This document shows, in pieces, positions 13,401 through 22,200 of a stretch of DNA of 64,000 nucleotides. A model generated the notes under the pieces. It searched no databases. It was not told the origin of the DNA and was given only the letters and a program-made list of their open reading frames with translations. A program made the translations under genes and the position numbers. The DNA is from Tenebrio molitor (Eukaryota > Arthropoda > Insecta > Coleoptera > Tenebrionidae), in the NCBI RefSeq assembly GCF_963966145.1, contig NC_091046.1, positions 17,050,001 through 17,114,000 of the forward strand. The letters are read 5' to 3'. Numbering within the stretch: position 1 is the first letter of the stretch; each line of letters begins with the position of its first letter.

Positions 13401-15240
13401 TAGATAGACAAGTACATTCGAACCCAAAATGGCGGACAACAATTGACTCTTTGACAGTTGTCTGCACCCATACCAAATTGTCATAAAACAAACCATGTCT
13501 TTGTTTTTTTTGTTCGTTGAAATCGGATAATAAATAAAAAAGTTATGGGTTGAGGCGTTTTTTATCAAACAGCCTGTATAGTATTTAAAACACCCTGTAT
13601 AATGTTTATACAGTATGAGTCAATTGTGGCTCATTTCTGAAATGGCCTTTGATGCAACCAAAATACTATGTAATTCCAGCATTCACTAGATTTCTAATTT
13701 AAAAAAAAATTAAAACATTAATCATTAATTCACGATTGCATTGTTCCGAGAATTGTCAACTTTGTCTTGACAGTTTTGCTAAAAGTTGGTTATGAACTAT
13801 TATGACTCAAATGATGAGAAGGTGGCCATATTTCTCGTGTATGGGTCACCTATATCGAAAAAATGCCGTGGTCGCTGCGGATCTGTATCTACAGAGATGT
13901 CTAAATCGCAAGCATACCCTTATTGTTGGAAGAGTTGGATCTGAATACACGAACGAGACACCAACGTATGTGGTTCCAGCAAGATGGGCCTCACCCCATT
14001 TTCATAGAAATGTCAGGCAATGTTCTAATGACAATTTTACAAACATTTGTTTAGGGTGAAGTTTTAATAACCGTTGGTCACCCCGAAGTCCGGACTTAAC
14101 GCATTTACATTTTTTTCTTGTGGGGCGTATTAAAAGAAAGAGTCTACCAAACGCAAACACCTTACTAACGATTGAAGAACTCAAAGAATTCATGATGAGT
14201 GTACTATTGGGAGCACGGAATTTCGGGCAGACTTGAAATTTGACTGATCTTATATCACATCTTAATGTGAAATAGGCTTTAGATGCTAGACGTATTAATA
14301 ACCTCATTTTAATATCTACTATTGTCACATATCATTCTGATAAATTGCATTCATCAAGTCCTTAGATGTGATTTTCTGAAAACTGAACAGTCTTTTATTA
14401 AACTTCGGAAATCAATAACTAAAATGAAAAATAATTGTGCACAATTGTGACAGTTTATTTTGAAGTCCAGTCAAAATTAATTATTATGACATTTATGACA
14501 ATAAAGCTTAGACTACATTGGATTTTTTTAAATGACATATAAATTGCTGCCTGAAATTCCAAGCTCCCAATAGTATGGCCGTAACACCAGAGACATTACA
14601 CAACGTTCAAGTCCTTTTTAAACAGGGTTGAAGCGTATTCACTCAAAAATGGAATGCATGTTGAACAATTTGTACGTTAGTTTTCTTTTTACGTTGTCAT
14701 TTTGTTGATTAAATTTCCTACATTGTCATTTTGACGTTTGTAGCCAAAAACGCAATTTTGATTCAATTTATTATTTAAATTAAACACAGTGGGCCGTATG
14801 ATTTCGCTTTCATTCAAGTTAAAGAACGTCGTTAAACTGTTTTGTCTCTGTCTAACATAGTGCTTGGCATATACTCTCACTTTGTCTAATCAATTATTTA
14901 GCTAATGAAAGGCTTAACGAATGGGAAATCATACGGCCCACTATCAAGTAGAATTAGTATTTCTGGTTGCATCTAAGAAAATTTCAGAAATACACCACAA
15001 TTGACTCATACTGTATGTATATTTTTGTACTCTTTATTTGTAAGTGATTGATTGGACTGTAAGATAAATAAGCAGTCATATTTAAAAAACAAAATCAAAA
15101 CTATTTATATGAGAAATTATTTGCAGGGAACCGAAAAAGGAAGCCCTCGCCATTCCATAGCGAGTAACAACAGTTCAAATCTTTCTACTCCACCTTCACC
15201 ACAAGCAGATCATCATAACAGTTCGAGCTACGATAGCTAA
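1483..15240 (+). CDS. sti: Citron Rho-interacting kinase (sticky) orthologue, C-terminal 12 exons
   Basis: Midbody scaffold kinase needed for cytokinesis; the N-terminal kinase and coiled coil lie left of the window. Exons: 1483-1700, 1758-1959, 2009-2101, 2155-2348, 9577-10098, 10153-10333, 10385-10573, 10624-10809, 10862-10970, 11061-11295, 11345-11578, 15127-15240 (stop TAA). All junctions are GT/AG with consistent phases and encode about 824 aa. A phorbol-ester/DAG-type C1 domain (HQF start, CNHC, CEIC, H and C ligands) fills exon 2. A PH domain follows ([14 protein letters not shown], then [18 protein letters not shown] across the 2101/2155 junction, closing with [14 protein letters not shown]). 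A CNH beta-propeller spans about 9750-10970, and the tail ends in a Ser/Pro-rich stretch ending SSSYDS. The exon-3 donor at 2102 was preferred over the later GT at 2131 because only it restores the conserved GVKKGW junction. Introns are 49-90 bp except 2349-9576 and 11579-15126, which are full of transposons. The tail carries an in-frame tandem duplication of 23 codons. Confidence 0.95.
2380..5690 (+). mobile_element. Degenerate R2/R4-type LINE remnant(s) in sticky intron 4
   Basis: The GC content is visibly higher than the flanking AT-rich DNA. Frame-broken reverse transcriptase signatures are readable: [15 protein letters not shown] near 4424-4470, [14 protein letters not shown] near 4564-4605, and [18 protein letters not shown] near 4642-4695. 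A C-terminal [19 protein letters not shown] block follows near 5325-5380, typical of the end of R4/Dong- or R2-like proteins. A segment at 2386-2480 recurs as a direct repeat at 3953-4045, so this is either two deleted tandem copies or one copy with an internal duplication. Dozens of stops and frameshifts show it is old. The clade call is from memory of motif style only. Confidence 0.7.
2386..4045. repeat. About 95-bp direct repeat pair (2386-2480 and 3953-4045)
   Basis: Both copies share GCGCACGTTTTGAATAAGCC and GGCGGTTTTATTACTATATC with around 90% identity. The first precedes the 5' part of the LINE debris and the second precedes the RT part. Confidence 0.8.
5691..6169. other. Unassigned intronic DNA
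   Basis: I see no exon or recognisable element between the LINE debris and the element starting at 6170. A 104-residue open frame here is T-rich and protein-like only by chance. Confidence 0.4.
6460..7234. mobile_element. Inner inverted-repeat element with 39-bp arms
   Basis: 6460-6498 (TAGACTCCAGCCGTTTAGTG...) and 7196-7234 are inverted copies with few mismatches. The interior is non-coding and includes a tandem repeat. Confidence 0.65.
6755..7031. repeat. Two diverged tandem units of about 130-145 bp
   Basis: Units at about 6755-6900 and 6901-7031 both contain AAGAACTTCAATCA, then ATTTGTGTTCGC, then an AGAAA.AGCTAGACAT block. A partial third unit may follow. Confidence 0.65.
7305..7798. 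mobile_element. MITE, CAGGGTGTCCCAAAAATGGC family, copy 1
   Basis: Terminal inverted repeats (GGGTGTCCCAAAAATGGCGT) flanked by TA on both sides, 494 bp. Relatives are at 12352-12583 and 22388-22835. Non-coding, consistent with a Tc1/mariner-mobilised MITE. Confidence 0.85.
7829..8010 (-). mobile_element. tRNA-derived SINE, copy 1
   Basis: On the - strand GACGCGAGGGTCGC precedes an exact RNA polymerase III B box, GGTTCGATTCC (7960-7970), as in the anticodon/T-arm half of a tRNA. A box-A-like CGGCTCAGTGAC (7983-7994) lies too close for an intact tRNA, so the 5' tRNA half is shortened. The body (about 7829-7940) is repeated at 45197-45316. Confidence 0.75.
8110..8480 (-). pseudogene. Mariner-like transposase fragment
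   Basis: A - strand frame reads [17 protein letters not shown], then [20 protein letters not shown], then CAQENPRVN and [12 protein letters not shown]. This is the first catalytic Asp block of IS630/Tc1-mariner (DDE_3-like) transposases. The N-terminal helix-turn-helix part and the later catalytic blocks are missing. Confidence 0.75.
9101..9576. other. Unassigned end of sticky intron 4
   Basis: AT-rich DNA up to the acceptor TTAG at 9576, with no recognised element. Confidence 0.4.
11137..11274 (+). repeat. In-frame tandem duplication (2 x 69 bp) in sticky
   Basis: Units 11137-11205 and 11206-11274 each encode 23 residues: [20 protein letters not shown] plus PAY, then [20 protein letters not shown] plus AAF. 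They follow the conserved [13 protein letters not shown] segment after the CNH domain. Nucleotide divergence is mostly synonymous, which suggests the second unit is retained under protein-level constraint. Confidence 0.9.
11833..11997. mobile_element. Short MITE with GGGTCAGTTTA ends, copy 1
   Basis: Begins AGGGTCAGTTTACAGAAGCG and ends TCTATAAACTGGCCCA. The interior matches 21635-21803 in inverse orientation at about 85-90%. Confidence 0.75.
12107..13595. mobile_element. Composite TE region in sticky intron 11
   Basis: An inverted pair GATTGTAGAGGT..TTCAATCTCTCA (12123-12148) and TGAGAGATTGAAACACCTCT (13299-13318) encloses a MITE (12352-12583) and a GC-richer stretch with repeated GGTCGT/CGACCG motifs (about 12600-12960, 13185-13275). 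CAGGGT at 12107 and ACCCTG near 13590 may be outer ends. No transposase is readable. Exact limits are uncertain. Confidence 0.45.
12352..12583. mobile_element. MITE, CAGGGTGTCCCAAAATTGGC family, copy 2 (deleted)
   Basis: Same family as 7305-7798 but inverted and about half the length. It keeps both ends (CAGGGTGTCCC and ACGCCATTTTTGGGATACCTG) next to TA. Confidence 0.8.
13790..14240 (+). pseudogene. Mariner-like transposase remnant with internal deletion
   Basis: An N-terminal piece reads [13 protein letters not shown] and NRKHT (helix-turn-helix region). It is joined directly to RMWFQQDG (second catalytic Asp), [17 protein letters not shown] and [10 protein letters not shown] in shifting frames. 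The middle of the transposase is gone. Confidence 0.7.
14789..14942. mobile_element. 154-bp MITE with GTGGGCCGTATGATTTC ends, copy 1
   Basis: Ends AGTGGGCCGTATGATTTC and GAAATCATACGGCCCACT. A near-identical 155-bp copy is at 36034-36188 inside another MITE, which points to recent activity. Confidence 0.85.
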
Positions 15241-16587
15241 ACGTCGAAATTGAAGACTAATTATTATTAATTGATTCAACGTAGTCGAATATGCAAGTAG
15301 CAGTTACAAGATTATTTATCGATTTAAAACATTATAATCGATCATGTAAGTGCGAAAATGTCTGACCTTATACAAAGTGTTCAATAAAACTTGAGTTTAA
15401 ACCAAAATTTAACAGAAGTTAGTGAGTTAACATTAACATAGTTTGTATTTATAATTAGTGTTGTGTTTATTTTTTGTTGAACACTTTGTACGTATATTTA
15501 AACTTTAGTTACCTCCATACATTTTATAGTAACAAAAAGTTGAATAAAATTTTAAATCGACGACAATTCATTGTATTTAATTAGAATTAAGGTGGCACTG
15601 TACTTATTTTTATTTTTGTAAATTTTTGTATTTTATATTTTTTCCACATTATTGTTTATATCTGTTTTAAACTGTGTAAACTATTACACTATGTAAAATA
15701 ATTCGAGTCAATTAATTAACTGTTGTAACATTAATTTTTATATACTGCAAATTTGATGTTATTATTTATATATATTAGGCTTTATTACTACAGCACATTG
15801 TAGTACTGCCAAAACTTTAATGGATATATGTTCTTATATTTATATTTATTTATTGCTTTGTTTTGCTTTATTTTATGTTTTATTAATAAAATTATTTTGT
15901 ACTAGTGATATTAATTAGCAAAGTAAGTCAAAAGTATTTCAATATTGATACATATTTATTACTGTATAACCAATGTTTAGTACAATTTTATATTAGTTTT
16001 CGACACATGGTAAGACAATATGGGTATTTCCAGCAGGTGGTAAAGCCAACTTTAACATTACATAATTAGATTTTTTACTGTGAATTTCCAAATTTGAGTA
16101 TCTATAGTCATAACTAGTTACTTCCTTCCTTTGTGTTTCACTTTAGGAAAGACATTTTTATATATTGGTGCACTAAAATTTGCCTTTCATTTGTGATGGA
16201 ATCATTTTATGAAACATTAATTTTTATCGTAGAATGAACTTATTTCCATTACAATATAACAAAGGCATTAATTATGTAACATATTAGATGACATATTTAT
16301 TTTATTAATAGAGTAATTTATATTAACAATAATTATGAAGCATAGTATTACGATACTAAAATTAACATGTTTATTAACTGAAAACTTGTGTTGAGAACTT
16401 ATGTTTATATGTATTTTATTACATCAATTTTTACGTGATTTTAACAGTTTTTTTAACTTCTATCTCTAACTCGACTTACCTTTTTTATTGTATTTATTTC
16501 TTGCTGTAATAAAAGTTTTAATATTTTATTTGATTTTCACATTCTATTAAAAAAATCAAGCCATGCAATTTCTTCATTACACCATGT
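15241..16587 (+). other. Sticky 3' UTR and downstream intergenic DNA
   Basis: Very AT-rich, with several AATAAA motifs and no coding frame or terminal repeats. The next feature is the inverted-repeat element at 16588. Confidence 0.5.
15383..15388 (+). promoter_or_regulatory. Likely poly(A) signal of sticky
   Basis: AATAAA lies 143 nt after the stop codon. Further AATAAA motifs occur near 15544 and 15885, so longer 3' UTRs are possible. Confidence 0.5.
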
Positions 16588-19084
16588 AGTCCAGTCAATA
16601 TAAACATAAAAAAGGTCCGACCTTGCAAAAGGTCATGTAGTTCTGATTTTTTAATATGTTTTTTGGATCTCAGCCAAGAGTAAAACACCAAATTTGCAGC
16701 TTCGAAAGACTTGTGCGCGCTGCGTGGTAGCCAAAGAACAGCACAATTTTTGCACTATTTTCAGTTTTTGCTCAATATCTCCTAAGATATGAGTCTCAGA
16801 AAAAGTTGAAGTTGCCTTTTTTAAACTGGATTAAATTCGCTACAGTTTGAGGCCTAAGCGAACTTTGTGCATGCAGCAGTTTCCGAGATAGAGCTCTTCA
16901 AAAATTGGGTATTTTTTCCAAGAAGTGAATTTTTTTTGTTTACGTCTCTTATTTTATTAAATATCGTCAAAAATACTCGCCCCATGAGAAAAGTCATGGG
17001 CAATGAACTTGAAGTGTATTTATTTAGCTTTAAATTAAGATCTGACGGGCAGCTGCAGGTTCAATGCTTTTCTAAAAAGTGGCATATAACCGAAAACCTC
17101 GAAAGATGGAATTTGGGAAAAATAAATGAAAACTAGTTTTCAGCGCATCAAACATCACGTATAGGGCCTAAACCGATCAAATAAGTTATTGTAACGTTAT
17201 TTAGTATGTGTGGTTAACAACTTGAAGAGAGTCTGTGAAGTTGGAGAAATACTGCCCTCAGCGCCAGACTTATTCTGGTTCTGATTCTATGGAAAATCAT
17301 AGAACACCTCGTTTGGAACGGGTTCATGGAGCAGGTGACAAGTGGTTGGTCTTGATTTTGATCGACCAAGGGTTATTTTCGTCTCATTCATTGGCGCGCT
17401 TTAATTTGAGCTCCGGCGGGTACATGTCCTGGCATATACAAGTATGTTTATCGTGAACCCCATTTTTACGGTCCACTGTGCTAGCTCACTGCTGGAGATT
17501 CCACGCACATGTGCCAATCCACCGTAGCTTTTCATAAACCACATCACTACATCAGCAATCAAATCTGACCATAGGCCGGGCCAAAATTTATCGGATCGGC
17601 GGATTGTAAAATTTTGTTCTATGTTTATCTTAAACTCAGTTGGATCCATCCGCTGTTCTAGAGCCATCATATCTTGCAAATATAAGTGGGCACTCTTTGT
17701 GAAGAAATAGTGAGCAACTGAATGAAAACAAGGTAGCATTTTATCGATAGTATACAGGTGAAGGTTCTTAATCACCCTGACGCTCTGCCTGGATGAATAG
17801 TTTTACGGGAGTAGACGTAGGCTTTGGTAAGTCCTATTTTCCTTTACAAACAAGATGAGAGACATCTCACTCTCACGTAGCTTATTCTCAGTTTCAGCTC
17901 TTTCTTTCCCAGTCAAGTCTACCTCATCCAAAATAATGCCAGCCAATATCAGATTAGTCAAAATATGTGCTCGTACAGCCCGTGAATAGGCATGACCATT
18001 CAGCATCTTGTCCAGGCATTGTGATCTGTATAAATAGTCATAAATAGCGCCTCTCTGCCATTATTGCACCGATACAACCCATGAATGACATGAGGAGATG
18101 GAACTCTCCAAGCCTCACAACCACGCAGCTTAACTCAGAATGTTGGCCACCCTCAACAATATCTCTGGCCTTAAAGAACAGTGGTTGATCAAAAGTAACG
18201 AAGCAGGTTTTTTGAAAATTACCTTTACTTCTCTTATTGGCTTCAAAAGGTGATATGAACACTGTATTGTAATCAGTAGGTGGGGTGCGGATAAATGATA
18301 GGAAAATAATTTTTGAGGCATAAAAATCAAGACCACTTAAGACCTGCTTAATGAACCCGTTCCAAAGGAGCATACTTGGGGTAGTTGATGATTTTCCATA
18401 CAATCAGAACAAGTCTGGCGCTGAGGGCAGTATTTCTCCACCGACTTCACAGACTCCCTTCAAGTTGTTAACCACACATACTAAATTACGTTAAAATAAC
18501 TTATTTGATCGGTTTAGGCCCTATACGTGATGTTTGATGCGCTGAAAACTTGTTTTCATTTATTTTTCCCAAATTCCCTTTTTCGAGGTTTTTGGTTATA
18601 TGCCACTTTTTAGAGAAGCATTGGACCTGCAGCTGCAAATCAGATCTCAGTTTAAAGCTAAATAAATACGCTTCAAGTTCATTGCCCTTGACTTTTCTCA
18701 TAGGGCGAGTATTTTTGACGATATTTAATAAAAAAAGAGAAATAAACAAAAAAAAAAACTTCTTGGAAAAAATACCCAATTTTTGAAGAGCTGTATCTCG
18801 GAAACTGCTTGACGCACAAAGTTTGATTAGGCCTCAAACTGAAGTAAATTTAATCTAGTTTAAAAAAGATAACATTTTCTGTTAGACTCATATCTTAAGA
18901 GATATTGAGCAAAAACTGAAAATAGTGCGAAAATTTTGCTGTTCTTCGGCTACCACGCAGCGCGCACAAGTCTTTCGAAGTTGCAAATTTGGTTTTTTAC
19001 TCTTGGCTGAGGTCCAAAGAACATATTAAAAAATCAGAACTACATGACCTTTTGCAAGGTCGAATGTTTATATTGACTGGACTA
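16588..19084 (-). mobile_element. 2.5-kb element with about 700-bp terminal inverted repeats
   Basis: Arms 16588-17305 and 18375-19084 are inverted copies, roughly 88-90% identical by eye, beginning TAGTCCAGTCAATATAAACA. The unique centre (about 17306-18374) carries a broken - strand reading frame described separately. An 80-90 residue open frame (KNTRPMRK, QVQCFSKKWHIT) is preserved in both arms. The element lies between the 3' ends of sticky and FBXO28. No clear target duplication; both outer edges carry ATG, which could be a 3-bp duplication or coincidence. Confidence 0.8.
17401..18403 (-). pseudogene. Broken ORF of an uncharacterised invertebrate multicopy protein family
   Basis: Read 18403 to 17401 it gives segments SGLDFYASKIIFLSFIRTPP, TCFVTFDQPLFFKARDIVEG, SCVVVRLGEFHLLMSFMGCI, MLNGHAYSRAVRAHILTNLI and NIEQNFTIRRSDKFWPGLWS. 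They are separated by stops and frameshifts near 18038, 18006-17995 and 17803-17775. From memory, proteins with the FDQP, RLG(G)FH..MSF(L/M)G and NG(H/K)A.SRA.R.H blocks are numerous and unnamed in cnidarian, mollusc and arthropod genomes. I know no assigned function. Confidence 0.6.
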
Positions 19085-19125
19085 ATGTTCAAAAAAATAG
19101 AGAAGCTCAGATTAAATTTAATTAT

Positions 19126-19131
19126 TTTATT
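19126..19131 (-). promoter_or_regulatory. Likely poly(A) signal of FBXO28
   Basis: AATAAA on the - strand lies about 170 nt beyond the FBXO28 stop. It is just outside the right end of the long inverted-repeat element that abuts this gene. Confidence 0.45.
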
Positions 19132-19297
19132 TTCCATGTAAATACATAAAAAAATTAAATTCATGTTAATTTATAATAACTTAAATTCACTGTTAGCACG
19201 AACTAATCTGAAATTACCATTATCAGTGACCTAACTAAGAGGAGCTGAATAAAATTGTAACTAATATAGAGAATATTCGATTATATTTAAAAAAAGA

Positions 19298-22200
19298 TTA
19301 CTTCAAATCTATGTCTTCGGCCATTTTTCGTTTTCTCGACTTAATCCCAGTTAACGGCGTCTTAATTATATTTTCTATTAGAAAGCTGAAATTACCTTTT
19401 CCCTCACTTTCGTTGACTTTATCTGGATCCTTCAGCGGCATGTGTTTATCTATGCAGTCATTTTCATTCTCATGATTTCTCGATATTTTTACAGGAATAT
19501 CAGGTAATAAGTTTGATTTTCGCTTCCTTTCCAAATCCAACGGCAAAGAATTACAATTTTTAAGTAGTAAATATGACACACGTGGTCTGATACTAGATTT
19601 GTACATTTTCGATGATGACAAACTTTGTGGAGCTGCAGAATTTGATTTCGGCGAAGATGGTGTTTTTAAGAGAATATAATCTCTTGCACGCATCAACTCT
19701 GTAGTCAGATCCTTATATTTTTGATCCCATTCATCCATATGTTTTTTTATATCGGCCAAAGTAGATTCCTGTTCTTGAATTTTAACAGATTGTTCTTGAA
19801 TTTTACGTTCTTGATCTCTTATTTTTACGGACTGCGTCTTTAATCGCTTATTTTGTTTTTTCATCTGTAATACAGTCTTTTTATCAAAATGACCTTGATC
19901 ACATTATTGATACATACCTTTTGGAGTAACTTTTGGGTATTTTGATTTAAGTACGCGATATGGTGTTTGTACGTTTTGTATTGTTTTTTTATTTTCTGTA
20001 AATCGTTCACTTGTTGAACAATAAATGGTCTTGTCTGTTTCAAATTTGTTGGACTTCCAGAAAATGAGGCAATGAAGGCTACAAATTCACAATGATTTCT
20101 CCATGATAATATGTAATATGAATGATAATTTTTACCTTGTCGTCTTTCGTCCATTTGTTCTTTGTGCTCTTTTACGCGTGGTAAAATGTGTTCGTCAAAA
20201 TGTTCCATCGCCATGCTACTGAGATCGCGTAATTCTTGTAAAAGTTGATGTGTTCGTGGAGGGGTGCAGTCACTTTCCACAAAACTTAAGACATTTATCA
20301 TTTCATCCAAAACCTGGAATTATTATTACATAATATATTAATAAGACTTTTTGTTTGAAGATGTTGCTGTGCCGTTGCTGTCAATTTAATTGACAAAATA
20401 CTTAAACTGATATGCAACTTTTCGATGCATGTGATCTGTTTTTTTATTGTTTAAGTCAACACAAATCTTAAAAACAATACTGAATATGAATGATCAACTG
20501 TTCATGTGTAGTGAAACTTTAATGATTTAGGATAAAAAGCTTACTTTTCCAGGTATAAAACATAACAAATTATTTTCAATGTACTTCATATATGTCATAT
20601 TCAACATGCTTATTCGGGTTTCAACTGCCTGTAGAATGTCACAATGTCGAGACAAAGGATGGACTCTTCTTTCTGATTCTCGCCGTGGCAGTAGAGATTT
20701 CACCCGTTTGTAAATTGTCGCATGCCTCTTTTCCAATTGGATGAATCCTCTAGACAACATACGGCTTCCTATCTCATTGAATTTTCTACAAACCTGCAAT
20801 ACATATCAATATAAAAAACCACATGATACGTACTCAGCGCAACATTCAATATAATTACTTGGTGTTTTCATGAAATTACTATAGTTGAGAATCCTTGCAT
20901 TTTAACAAAAAAAAAAATAATAATAATAATAAATTGACAATGCGATGTAATATCGGGTGTTTTTTTTTTAATTTCACCTCATAGTAGGCGTTGAAGAGTC
21001 GATTGTGAACGCACTATACACGTTACGGATCACGGATCAGCTGTTTTATTTTGGCTAAAATTAACAATTCAATTGTTGTTATTTTATTATTACTAGGAAT
21101 TTTGCGGTAAAATTGCTTTGAAAAGTATAATCACTTGTCGACTTTGACAAATAAATGAAATCTGCTGTTTTTTCTAGCAGCAAAAAATCCATGAAATAGT
21201 ACATTCTTCAACGAGCGTATAATGATGGCTATTATTCAAGAGGACGATTGAATAATAGCCATTATACGCGAGTTGAAGACTATACAGTGTGGCGATAAAG
21301 AAAGGAACAAAATTTATAATCGCGTTATTTAATGTTTTCAAGCAAAAAGCTCGGACAGGCCAATTTTATTTTTTAATCAGCCACCTTATGACATAAAAAT
21401 TTTACTTATGATGTCATGTATTTTTGCACAATGACGTAATCATTGGTTTTTTTTAAATGACAACCCCCATTTTTTTCTTCTCTTTTTGATAGACCTTCCT
21501 AAACCTAAACGATGAATTAAAAAATTGTTACCTTACATAACATTTTTTTTGAGAAGATAACAAATTTTACTTCAAAACATTTAATTTAATTTTGAACGTA
21601 AAACTGTTTTTCAATGGGTTTATTTTAATAATCTAGGGGTCAGTTTATAGAAATTCTCTTTCTATAAACTGACCCATTTGAATATTTAATTCAAATTAAA
21701 TTTTAAAGCGCGATTAACTCATGAATCCGAGAATTCGATTGGTTCAATCTGATCACGTGTTCAGTTAATCTCGCATTTGATCACGATTAACTTAATTTCG
21801 CTAAAATAATTTAGAAAAAATTCAAAATATCAGATAACGAGATTATGAATTTTGTTCCTTACTTTATCACCACACTGTTCTTTCTCCCCGACTATACCAA
21901 GAAAGAACAAACTTTGAAAATTCAATTCAATTTGACTTTTAATACATATTTGATAATTAAAATTGTGCCTCATATAGCGGTTGCTAGATGCGCGACTTAT
22001 TGTTTACAAACGCATCCGATTGGCGATCTTCCGGTGATAGATTGTAAATGCGAGGGATGGATTGGCCGACAGCCCTGGGTTTTAGTATTTTCTATCACTG
22101 GGTGTGAAATTGATATCATTCCTTCATTGAATATTCAACAAGAATAAAGAATGCATTCATTCTTTAATAGTCGTGCAAAATTTTGTTCAATGTTCAGCCC

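Noticed and set aside
14689..14880. 63-codon - strand frame
   Set aside because: It overlaps the 154-bp MITE and reads its terminal repeat. Not a gene.
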